NCBI GenBank assembly: GCA_947258795.1
Contig: CAMYJU010000021.1
Location: forward strand, 1-42,228
Origin: an uncultured Gammaproteobacteria bacterium
GTDB lineage: Bacteria > Pseudomonadota > Gammaproteobacteria > DRJJ01
DNA: 42,228 nucleotides
Direction: 5' to 3'
Every line of letters starts with the position of its first letter. Within the stretch, counting starts at the first letter, position 1. The notes beneath the pieces were generated by a model. It did not search any database. It was not told the DNA's origin and worked only from the letters and a program-made list of their open reading frames with translations. Below, one piece after another: positions 28,640 through 36,375 of this stretch. Both the position numbers and the translations under genes were made by a program.

Positions 28640-29484
28640 TATTTACCCTTGTTTTGATCCGCCTCAGTCTTTTTCGGGTCTTTGTCGGCCGGCGTCTCGG
28701 AGTCTGGCTTATCTTGTTGATTTACATGGGTATCAGCAAAACTACTTAAATCGCAGGAATCTATATCCGGCAGGTTTAGATCGGCAATTTCAGCACCCAG
28801 ACCCTTGATCGCGGCGCACATCTGCTCGAGACGCCCATCGATGGTATGAATATGGTCAAGCATCGAATTGACGGCATTCGCCACCGGGTCGGGCATGTCG
28901 TCATGCATACCATAGGCGTCAAAGCCCAGTTTTTTTGCGATCTCCTCGCGGGTTTTCTGGGACTCACCCTTGCTGGCCTGGACCACATGCCCGGGTACAC
29001 CGACCACTGTGGCCGCTTCGGCGACATCCTTGAGCACTACCGAGTTTGAACCGATACGCGCCATATCGCCGACATTGACCGGGCCCAATATCTTCGCGCC
29101 GGCACCGACCACGACATTGTTGCCCAGGGTCGGGTGGCGCTTGCCCTTGTTCCAGTGTGTCCCACCCAGGGTAACGCCGTGATACAGCGTGCAATCGTCA
29201 CCGATTTCAGAGGTTTCACCAATCACGATACCCATACCATGATCGATGAAAAAACGCCGCCCGATACGTGCACCCGGGTGGATCTCGATGCCGGTCAACC
29301 AGCGCACCAGACCGGATAGCCACCGGGCCAGCCATTTCAGACCCCAGCTATGCAGACGATGAATGCCGCGGTGTGCCCAGATCGCATGCATACCCGGATA
29401 CGAGGTGATAATCTCGAATGCATTCCGGGCAGCCGGATCCCGTTCATATACGATTTTGATATCTTCCCGTATACGATCAAACAT
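28639..29484 (-). CDS. cysE: Serine O-acetyltransferase
   Basis: Acetylates L-serine with acetyl-CoA, the first step of cysteine synthesis. The 281-residue protein is of the short (EpsC-like) type with a small N-terminal helical domain. A left-handed beta-helix of hexapeptide repeats follows ([27 protein letters not shown] with Asp81/His82, [35 protein letters not shown]). The C-terminal ~90 residues are an unusual charged, low-complexity extension ending in Lys/Asp/Glu-rich sequence. Its position directly before iscR is common and links cysteine supply to the desulfurases. GGAGAG precedes the ATG. Confidence 0.96.
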   Translation of the reverse strand: MFDRIREDIKIVYERDPAARNAFEIITSYPGMHAIWAHRGIHRLHSWGLKWLARWLSGLVRWLTGIEIHPGARIGRRFFIDHGMGIVIGETSEIGDDCTLYHGVTLGGTHWNKGKRHPTLGNNVVVGAGAKILGPVNVGDMARIGSNSVVLKDVAEAATVVGVPGHVVQASKGESQKTREEIAKKLGFDAYGMHDDMPDPVANAVNSMLDHIHTIDGRLEQMCAAIKGLGAEIADLNLPDIDSCDLSSFADTHVNQQDKPDSETPADKDPKKTEADQNKGK

Positions 29485-29592
29485 GGATGCTCTCCGCTTT
29501 AATGACTGTAACCAGCCAGATCTTGCGTATCATGTACAAAAATCATTCCTTAATAATATTACATTAGCTGTTGTGCAGATAAATATCCCGCC

Positions 29593-30342
29593 TTAGTCCT
29601 GGTTTTTCTGTTTATATAGCCGCTCTATCGCCGTCATGATGCCACGCTGCATTTTTACTTCGCGATTATCCATAGCGGCGCGATTGTACAGATTGCGGAT
29701 GCGACGCATCAGCAACATCGGATTGTCCGGATAGATCATACCCAGTTTGGTCAGCACTGATTCCATATGCGCATACATGCGCTCCATGTTTTCCATCGAC
29801 GCCGGACGTTCCGCCTCATCGATCTTTACCTTTTTGCCCGGCTCCGGTGGTTGCAGATTGCGCAAGGCCATATGCAACTCATAACAAATGACCTGCACCG
29901 AAGCGGCCACGTTCAGCGATGAATACTCCCGGTTACTGGGTATAAAGATATGGTAATGACAGCGCTCCAGTTCCTCATTGGTCAGACCGCTTTTTTCACG
30001 GCCGAACAGGATCGCTACCTTTTCATCCATGCCATGCGCGACAACCCGTTCAGCGGCCTGCCGGGGATCAATCAGGCTGCTGCCCAGACGGCGTTCGCGC
30101 GCACTGGCCCCGAATACCAGACTGCAGTCTTCCAGTGCCTGGTCCAGGTCTGTCACCACCCGCGCCGAGTCCAGCACATCCAACGCGCTGGCTGCACGTG
30201 CCCTGGCCTTGCCTGACGGAAAATCCTGCGGATTGACCAGTACCATATCTCCCAGGCACATGTTCTTCATAGCCCGTGCGGCCGCACCGATATTGCCCGG
30301 GTGCGATGTTTCTACCATTACGATGCGGATATTCTTGTACAT
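29593..30342 (-). CDS. trmJ: tRNA (cytidine/uridine-2'-O-)-methyltransferase TrmJ
   Basis: SPOUT-class enzyme that 2'-O-methylates position 32 of several tRNAs using SAM. The three SpoU motifs are visible: ETSHPGNIGAAARAMKN (11-27), ILFGREKSGLTNEEL (111-125) and IPSNREYSSLNVAASVQV (134-151), which together form the trefoil knot. The C-terminal ~80 residues are the TrmJ dimer extension (MYAHMESVLTKLGMI, MLLMRRIRNLYNRA). Length 249 is normal. trmJ next to the isc region is conserved in gammaproteobacteria. Confidence 0.97.
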   Translation of the reverse strand: MYKNIRIVMVETSHPGNIGAAARAMKNMCLGDMVLVNPQDFPSGKARARAASALDVLDSARVVTDLDQALEDCSLVFGASARERRLGSSLIDPRQAAERVVAHGMDEKVAILFGREKSGLTNEELERCHYHIFIPSNREYSSLNVAASVQVICYELHMALRNLQPPEPGKKVKIDEAERPASMENMERMYAHMESVLTKLGMIYPDNPMLLMRRIRNLYNRAAMDNREVKMQRGIMTAIERLYKQKNQD

Positions 30343-30423
30343 GGGCTGCTACCTTAACGACTGTCAGTGCATGGGGCAAGACGGGATGACCGGAAAACCA
30401 TCCGATTAAAAACAGAGATACAG

Positions 30424-30452
30424 AAAAACAGAACCGGGAACGGCCCCGGCTC
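30424..30452 (-). terminator. Intrinsic terminator after the sulfotransferase gene
   Basis: On the minus strand GAGCCGGG pairs with CCCGGTTC (one G-U) around a 6-nt loop, followed by TGTTTTTC. It lies about 30 nt after the sulfotransferase stop and separates it from trmJ. Confidence 0.8.
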
Positions 30453-30485
30453 TCAACCCAACATAACAATTCGTCGTCGGCTGGA

Positions 30486-31388
30486 TTAATCCAGCCAGAC
30501 TGACAGGTCCTTGTCGATAAGTTCCTGTAACTTGAGTATGTCATCCCGGTATAGTTCTTTTAACGCACTCCTGGTCTCGGGCGATATAGGTGGCGGCTTG
30601 GATGCAAATCTCTTTTTGGCCCTGCGTTTGATGGATTGCGCCATACGCCGGGAAAAAGGTCTTGCCAGTTTAGCCAAATCAAACATCAGACGACGAGCCA
30701 CTCTTTTCGGGAACGAGGAGGTACCCATATCACTCTTGAATTCATCGACCTGGTAGTTGATCGGATAGTCTGTATCCACCCCCAGAAACTCCAGGACATC
30801 CTGAACACATTGCTCCTTTTCCCTGATCCACTCCTCAAACACAATAATTTTCAACTGATTGTCGTCGAACAATGACAGGTATTTTGAAAGATGCTGATAG
30901 TACAGATACGGGTTGAAATGAATATCCTTGAATTCATCAATTACTTTCAGTTGCTCACTGACTGGTAGACTGGTAAAAGGTGCGGGAATAAGGTGGTTCA
31001 TATAGGCCCAGTTATACAGTGAACAGATAGCATCCACCGGGTTTCTTAGCGATACCAGGATTTTCGCATCAGGGATGTGTTTATGGATTCTGTCAGCCGT
31101 ACCGGGGAAGGAAATATAATTCGCGGACGAATCGCCTATCACCTGTTCGTTCTGAACCTCGTTATAGAGATCTCGATAGTCGTCCATGGACCTGATCAAC
31201 TTGTAACCATAGGCCGCATCAAGTTGGGTGTATAAGCCATCAAATGCCGGGTTATCCGGATCAAACGAGAAAAAGCTCGGTTCCTTGACCTTCGGGAAAT
31301 AAATATCCGGATGCTGGGTCAGGCAATGATAGAGATAAGTCGTTCCACACCGGGGCGCCCCGATAAAAAGGAAATTTGGGAGCGTCAT
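30486..31388 (-). CDS. PAPS-dependent sulfotransferase-family protein
   Basis: A 300-residue cytosolic-type sulfotransferase. The 5'-phosphosulfate loop is FLFIGAPRCGTTYLYHCL (about 6-23) and the 3'-phosphate-binding segment is KILVSLRNPVDAICSLYNW. A conserved fold segment (IIVFEEWIREKEQCVQDVLEFLGVD) follows, as in NodH/heparan-type bacterial members. The C-terminus is basic and helical. The acceptor (a glycan, lipid or small molecule) cannot be told. I chose the ATG at 31388, with AGGTGG 8 nt before it, over an ATG nine codons upstream with no ribosome site. It is flanked by an unusual spacer and ends in its own terminator, so it looks like an insertion upstream of trmJ. Confidence 0.9.
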   Translation of the reverse strand: MTLPNFLFIGAPRCGTTYLYHCLTQHPDIYFPKVKEPSFFSFDPDNPAFDGLYTQLDAAYGYKLIRSMDDYRDLYNEVQNEQVIGDSSANYISFPGTADRIHKHIPDAKILVSLRNPVDAICSLYNWAYMNHLIPAPFTSLPVSEQLKVIDEFKDIHFNPYLYYQHLSKYLSLFDDNQLKIIVFEEWIREKEQCVQDVLEFLGVDTDYPINYQVDEFKSDMGTSSFPKRVARRLMFDLAKLARPFSRRMAQSIKRRAKKRFASKPPPISPETRSALKELYRDDILKLQELIDKDLSVWLD

Positions 31389-31415
31389 GAAATCCACCTG
31401 CCAGCACTGAAACAT

Positions 31416-31684
31416 GCTTGTTCATTATTAATAGAATACAGGCATCATATCATATGCCGGATTTTATTGATAAAAGCGCTCTCAAATATAGGCATGGCAG
31501 GCGTGTATCCGGGGTGGAGAACCTGAACCCATGGCAGAGCCGAGGATGCACGAATAATTGACTGGTGTAACGTTACCCGTGAAGGGCATGACCATGGTTG
31601 TTGCCTGATCACCTAGTGTCCAATGACAGGCCGAGCCGGTGCGTCATGGGAGCCGACACCGGGTCGATGAACCCGCTAACCGGT
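31416..31684. other. Gene-free spacer with a GC-rich, potentially structured island
   Basis: No convincing gene. From about 31500 to 31690 the base composition becomes GC-richer than its flanks, with nested complementary arms: CCGGTG (31636-31641) with CACCGG (about 31657-31662), GGGT/ACCC inside ACCGGGTCGATGAACCC, and CCTG/CAGG around GTGTCCAATGA. This could be a structured RNA or the non-coding end of a lost mobile element. No transposase or perfect terminal repeats are seen. Confidence 0.35.
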
Positions 31685-31861
31685 CTAGGGAAAATCCTCA
31701 AATACCAGCAGCACCTGCGTCAGGTTGCTGTCTAGTATGGCATCCGGCGGTATATTCAGGGTTGCAATCACGACAGCGGTAAACGCGATATATCCAAAAA
31801 CGCCATTCATCAGAATTCTGAATAGCTCATTATTCAACAAGTTAGACACATTTTGCTTCAT
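31685..31861 (-). CDS. Hypothetical small membrane protein
   Basis: A 58-residue ORF starting at ATG 31861 with GGGGA about 9 nt upstream. Residues about 15-37 (FRILMNGVFGYIAFTAVVIATL) form one hydrophobic helix; the rest is short and acidic (NIPPDAILDSNLTQVLLVFEDFP). I do not recognise a family. It abuts the GC-rich structured island and has an AT-rich upstream stretch with TATACT/TATGAT-like boxes. It could be real or a chance ORF. Confidence 0.4.
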   Translation of the reverse strand: MKQNVSNLLNNELFRILMNGVFGYIAFTAVVIATLNIPPDAILDSNLTQVLLVFEDFP

Positions 31862-32088
31862 TGTCACGATTCCCCAAAGGGTTTATATATTAGTATATCA
31901 TAATATGTGGAATTTATTACGCTGTTGCAATTGTTAACCAGTATCCCTGGTGTACCCAAAGAATCGGTTTGCTTGCGGGAATCTTTAATGAATCCGGTAA
32001 AATTGTGTTACGGACAGACAGAAGGGCAGCATGTCCAGGAAAATCGCTCGACAGGGAGGTCAGAGCCGTCCAGATGGGGTGCAGCAAT

Positions 32089-32129
32089 AAAAAAACCGGA
32101 AGCAACCAGGTTTCCCTGGCAACTTCCGG
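32089..32129 (-). terminator. Intrinsic terminator of the PKD-protein gene
   Basis: On the minus strand CCGGAAG...CCAGG, a GAAA loop, and CCTGG...CTTCCGG form a long stem with a small internal loop, followed by TTTTTTT. It begins 19 nt after the gene's stop codon. Confidence 0.93.
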
Positions 32130-32147
32130 CGTTTGCTACAGTAAGGA

Positions 32148-33734
32148 TTACTGAATCGTAACAGTCGTACTGACCCAGGCCGAGTCAACCGTACCGTCAT
32201 TCACTTTCAACGACACCGTATAAGTACCCGGTGTGTTAAATATCCAGCTGGGTGACACACCGGTTGCATAAACAACCGGTGGCACACCCCAGGCATAGGT
32301 CAGCGGATCACCATCCGGATCAGAGGACGCCGAACCGTCGAACACAATCGGTACGCCGGTGCTACCGGTGTACGGACCACCCGGATTCGCGACCGGCGCG
32401 TTATTGATTGTCCCGGTGATGGTGATCGTCGCAGTCGCCCCAGTGGAGCTTAATTGTCCGTCCGATACCACCAGTGTCACCGTATAGGTACCGGCCGTTG
32501 AGAAGGTGATGCTGGGTTGTGCGCCAGTCATGGTACGCCCATCGGACAGTGTCCAGCTGTAGGTCAGCGCATCGCCATCCGGATCGGAAGAACCGGTGCC
32601 GTCAAACTGGATCAATCCGCCGGTCAGTCCCGAATAGGGACCACCCGCATTGGCAACCGGCGGATTGTTGACCGGCGCCGGTGAGATGGTGATATTGGCA
32701 GTTGACCCGGTAGAATTGGTAGAACTGGATTTACCATCCGAAACGACCAGCGTGACGGTGTAACTGCCAGCAGTTGCAAAACTGATATTCGGCTGGGCAC
32801 CGACCATGGTACGCCCGTCAGACAGCGTCCAGTCATAGGTCAGTGCATCGCCGTCCGGATCGGATGAGCCGGTACCATCAAATGCAATCAATTCACCTTC
32901 TATTCCACTGTATGGACCACCGGCAATCGCTGTCGGAGGATTATTCGGTGGCGGTGAACCATTGACCGGACATGAAGACAAGTCATTGACATAGGTAAAC
33001 AGATTAAACAGCTGTGCAACCACACCGGTTGCCGGATCGACCCTGAACATGGTAGAGGTCCGGGTAGAGATTTCGGCATGCGACGCATAAAGCAGTCCGT
33101 TACAGTACGCTGAGCCGGTCCACACCGTATTCCCGGTACCCGGTATCATATTCGTATATAGCAGGGTTGCACTCAAGGTGCCGAGATCAACGGTATATAG
33201 ACTCGAATAGGTAAAGATATACAGGGTGCCATCCGGAGCAAAGGTCATATCGCCCGTGCGGCCATACGGACCTGTTTCCAGACCGGTAATCGTACCGACC
33301 AGGGTCAGATCACCCGTACCAGTATCAATGATATACAGGTCGTCATCCTGGCTAACCAGGTACAACACACCATAGGGATCGAAGGCCATTTGTTTCGCCC
33401 AGACGCCCGGGTCTGTCGCATAAGTACGCACAACCGTATTGGTATCGGTCGCCGGATCGTAATAGGCAAACTCGTCAGCCGTACCCTGGACTTCCCGCTC
33501 ATAATAATAGACGTAGCCAGTCGCTGGATCCTGGTCCATTGCCTGGGTTTCAAAAGCGGCAAAGCCATCACGCCGAGACGTCTGCTGCGTCAGATTAATC
33601 TCGACCATGTCAGTTTTACCATAAGCGTTGGCACCATAGATAATGGTGTCGGCGGCATGCGCTTGCGTTGCCAACGTCAGGCATACAAGTATTAAGGCCG
33701 CTAATGATTTAGCAGATCTCTCCAAAGCTGACAT
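32148..33734 (-). CDS. Secreted PKD-repeat protein with propeller-like N-terminal half
   Basis: A 528-residue exported protein. A signal peptide (about 1-27, ending QAHA-AD) precedes a ~230-residue beta-rich domain with propeller-like strands (VYYYEREVQG, MAFDPYGVLYLVSQDDDLYIID, MTFAPDGTLYIFTYSSLYTVD, LLYASHAEISTRTSTMFRVD). Three PKD domains follow (about 264-354, 356-442, 444-528), each with GGPY and D(G/A)(T/S)SSDPDGD(A/P)LTY. The first two are nearly identical. Such proteins are usually extracellular and mediate adhesion or protein/carbohydrate contacts. No catalytic motif or membrane anchor is seen. The ATG at 33734 is preferred (GGGGG 5 nt before) to a GTG six codons upstream. Monocistronic, with a strong terminator. 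Confidence 0.88.
   Translation of the reverse strand: MSALERSAKSLAALILVCLTLATQAHAADTIIYGANAYGKTDMVEINLTQQTSRRDGFAAFETQAMDQDPATGYVYYYEREVQGTADEFAYYDPATDTNTVVRTYATDPGVWAKQMAFDPYGVLYLVSQDDDLYIIDTGTGDLTLVGTITGLETGPYGRTGDMTFAPDGTLYIFTYSSLYTVDLGTLSATLLYTNMIPGTGNTVWTGSAYCNGLLYASHAEISTRTSTMFRVDPATGVVAQLFNLFTYVNDLSSCPVNGSPPPNNPPTAIAGGPYSGIEGELIAFDGTGSSDPDGDALTYDWTLSDGRTMVGAQPNISFATAGSYTVTLVVSDGKSSSTNSTGSTANITISPAPVNNPPVANAGGPYSGLTGGLIQFDGTGSSDPDGDALTYSWTLSDGRTMTGAQPSITFSTAGTYTVTLVVSDGQLSSTGATATITITGTINNAPVANPGGPYTGSTGVPIVFDGSASSDPDGDPLTYAWGVPPVVYATGVSPSWIFNTPGTYTVSLKVNDGTVDSAWVSTTVTIQ
32151..32945 (-). repeat. Three tandem PKD-coding repeats
   Basis: Units start near 32945, 32669 and 32405 (about 276 and 264 nt long). 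Units 1 and 2 share long near-identical stretches around SSDPDGDALTY-WTLSDGRTM, pointing to a recent internal duplication; unit 3 is more diverged. Confidence 0.85.
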
Positions 33735-33997
33735 ATTCGCCCCCAGTATCACTAATTGTTTTTGGTTATTGTTATTCGATATTTATTAAAAAAATATCTA
33801 CCCACTATTAATCAAGCAGATACTATGCCAATATTTACAAGTCATTGGATTAACTTACAAATTAAATATCAATATAATTATGGTTTATAAGGTGTGTAAA
33901 GAACTTCGACAGTCGGCAATATATGCAAATAGGCATTTCCACTTATCGCCGGACCATCGGGATAACGCCCTGATTCGGACCAGATAGCGACCAGAAA

Positions 33998-35128
33998 TCA
34001 GCGATTGCGTATCCCCCACCAGGCCACCGCCCAGGCCAGCAGACTAACCGCGGCCGCACTGATAAACATGGACTTGGGTCCACTGGTGGTCCACAACCAG
34101 CCACCCAACACACTGCCGACCGCACCGCCGGCACCGAAGCTGAGACTGCTGTACAGGGCCTGACCCTTACCCTGATGCCGGCCCTTGAAATAGATATGAA
34201 TCAAATGGATCGCGACCGCATGGACGATACCGAAACTGGCCGCATGCAATACCTGGGCGATCAGCAGTATCAACAGATTATCCAGGAAGCCGGCTATCAG
34301 CAGCCAGCGCAACCCGGTCAGCAACAGCGCCGCCAGGAACAGCTTGCGCGCACCAAAACGTGGCAGCAGCCGGTGCATATAGATGAATACGAAAATTTCA
34401 GCAATCACCCCCAGTGCCCATAACTCCCCGATCAGCAGTCGACTGTATCCCCAGGTTTCGAGATACAGGCTGTAAAAGGAGTAATAGGGTCCATGACTGG
34501 CCTGCAGAAAAAATGCGGCCACCAGTAAGGACAGGATTTCCCGGCGCCTTAACAGCACCCACAGAGGCTGATGATCAATATATTCATGTCTGCCATCCTG
34601 CTCCGGTACGACCAGACTGGACAGCCAGATCGAGACAAACAGCAGCAACAGGATCAGTGGCAGGTAGCTGATACGCACATAATCGAACAGCACACCCAGC
34701 CCGGCAACCGTGACGATAAAGCCGATCGAACCCCACAGACGGATACTGCTGTAACGTTGTGTCTCCGGCCCGAGGTGGTTGAGTGTGGTGGCCTCGAACT
34801 GCGGTAGCGAGGCATTCCAGAAAAAACTGAAAGCAGACATCACCAGGATCAGCCACCAGTAGCCGCTGGACACAAACACACCGCTGAAACAGATGGCTGC
34901 CAACAACGATGCCACCCGGATCACGAGCATACGCTGACCGGTATGGTCTGCTATCCACCCCCAGACATTGGGCGCAATAATCTTGGTCGCCATGACCACA
35001 GCCAGTAATTCACCGATTTGGAGTTCACTGAATCCTAGGTCTTTCAGGTACAAACCCCAGTACGGGATCAGCGCGCCCAGGGTCGCGAAGTAGAAAAAAT
35101 AAAATGAAGATAATCGCCAGTATGGCAT
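33998..35128 (-). CDS. MFS transporter, MFS_1-like (HcaT/LacY-type)
   Basis: A 376-residue integral membrane protein with about 12 hydrophobic helices. The start MPYWRLSSFYFFYFATLGALIPYWGLYLKDLGF, the WGWIADHTGQR loop after TM2 and the N-terminal half resemble the 3-phenylpropionate/nucleoside-type MFS_1-like family. The substrate is unknown; it may export or import small organic molecules. It lies 28 nt after aroC on the same strand and is probably cotranscribed, an association seen in other gammaproteobacteria. No truncation. Confidence 0.9.
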   Translation of the reverse strand: MPYWRLSSFYFFYFATLGALIPYWGLYLKDLGFSELQIGELLAVVMATKIIAPNVWGWIADHTGQRMLVIRVASLLAAICFSGVFVSSGYWWLILVMSAFSFFWNASLPQFEATTLNHLGPETQRYSSIRLWGSIGFIVTVAGLGVLFDYVRISYLPLILLLLFVSIWLSSLVVPEQDGRHEYIDHQPLWVLLRRREILSLLVAAFFLQASHGPYYSFYSLYLETWGYSRLLIGELWALGVIAEIFVFIYMHRLLPRFGARKLFLAALLLTGLRWLLIAGFLDNLLILLIAQVLHAASFGIVHAVAIHLIHIYFKGRHQGKGQALYSSLSFGAGGAVGSVLGGWLWTTSGPKSMFISAAAVSLLAWAVAWWGIRNR

Positions 35129-35156
35129 CTGACGGAAACGCCCGCTGGTATGCTTA

Positions 35157-36257
35157 TCAGTCGGTCTTAGCCGGTATCACAGGCACACCGGAGTCCACAT
35201 CCATGTTCTGGGCACGATGCCTCAGCACATGATCCATTAAAACGATTGCAAGCATCGCCTCTGCGATCGGCGTAGCCCGTATACCGACACAGGGATCATG
35301 ACGCCCGGTGGTCACCACTTCGACCGGTTGGCCATGAATATCCACGGTCTTGCCCGGTAGACGCAGACTTGAGGTTGGTTTCAGCGCGATCGAGACGACG
35401 ATATCCTGACCACTGGAAATACCACCCAGTACACCGCCGGCGTGATTACTCAGGAAACCTTCAGGGGTGATTTCATCGCGATGTTCGGTACCCTTCTGTT
35501 CGACACAGGCGAAACCGGCACCAATCTCGACACCCTTGACCGCATTAATACTCATCATCGCGTGGGCGATCTCGGCGTCCAGCCGGTCAAAAATCGGCTC
35601 TCCCAGACCCGGCATCATACCAGTAGCAACCACATTGATACGCGCACCAATTGAATCCCCGGATTTACGCAATGCATCCATGTAGTCCTCCAGTTCCGTA
35701 ACACAGCCCGGGTCCGCACAGAAAAACGGATTGTTATGCACCTCGCTCCAGTCATGCGCCTTTGGAAGGATGGGTCCCAACTGGGCCAGGTAGCCCCGTA
35801 TCTCGATACCATATCGCTGTTTCAGGTATTTCTTGGCAATACCGCCGGCTGCAACCCGCATTGCTGTTTCGCGCGCAGAGGAACGCCCCCCGCCACGATA
35901 GTCACGCACCCCGTATTTCTGCTGATAGGTGTAATCGGCATGACCAGGACGGAAACGATCCATGATCTGGCTATAGTCCTTGGAACGCTGATCGGTGTTC
36001 TCGATCATCAAACCGATCGGCGTGCCGGTGGTCTTGCCCTCGAATACCCCGGACAGGATACGCACCTGGTCCGACTCGCGACGCTGGGTGGTATGGCGTG
36101 AGGTTCCCGGTTTGCGTAGGTCCAGGTCATGCTGCAGGTCGGCCTCAGACAGCTCCATACCCGGCGGGCAACCATCAACGATACAGCCCAGTGCCTGGCC
36201 ATGGCTCTCGCCAAAACCGGTGACGGTGAAGAGTTTTCCAATACTGTTCCCTGACAT
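35157..36257 (-). CDS. aroC: Chorismate synthase
   Basis: FMN-dependent enzyme converting EPSP to chorismate, the branch point for aromatic amino acids, folate and quinones. The 366 residues show all signatures: [18 protein letters not shown] (about 16-33), [52 protein letters not shown] and [17 protein letters not shown]. Length is typical (~361). The ATG is the family start. Followed by the MFS gene. Confidence 0.98.
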   Translation of the reverse strand: MSGNSIGKLFTVTGFGESHGQALGCIVDGCPPGMELSEADLQHDLDLRKPGTSRHTTQRRESDQVRILSGVFEGKTTGTPIGLMIENTDQRSKDYSQIMDRFRPGHADYTYQQKYGVRDYRGGGRSSARETAMRVAAGGIAKKYLKQRYGIEIRGYLAQLGPILPKAHDWSEVHNNPFFCADPGCVTELEDYMDALRKSGDSIGARINVVATGMMPGLGEPIFDRLDAEIAHAMMSINAVKGVEIGAGFACVEQKGTEHRDEITPEGFLSNHAGGVLGGISSGQDIVVSIALKPTSSLRLPGKTVDIHGQPVEVVTTGRHDPCVGIRATPIAEAMLAIVLMDHVLRHRAQNMDVDSGVPVIPAKTD

Positions 36258-36375
36258 CCGGCCATTGTACAGGTATTCAGGCCGGGCTTGAAGAACCGTC
36301 CTGCGTACCGGTTAAACTGAATACAGAATTTCGCCCATCTGCCGTTATAATTGCCAAATAGTATGCGAAATATCT

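Noticed and set aside
30460-30500. An attC-like site near TAACAATTCG...CTGGATTAATCCAG
   Set aside because: No matching R and L box pairs or integron cassette structure; the short palindrome GGATTAATCC coincides with the sulfotransferase stop region.
31907-32161. An 84-codon plus-strand frame
   Set aside because: No ribosome site or domain; it runs across the terminator of the PKD-protein gene and reads as chance coding.
32151-32945. CRISPR-like regular repeats
   Set aside because: The repeats are long (~270 nt), contiguous and in frame; they encode PKD domains. No CRISPR array or cas gene was seen in the window.
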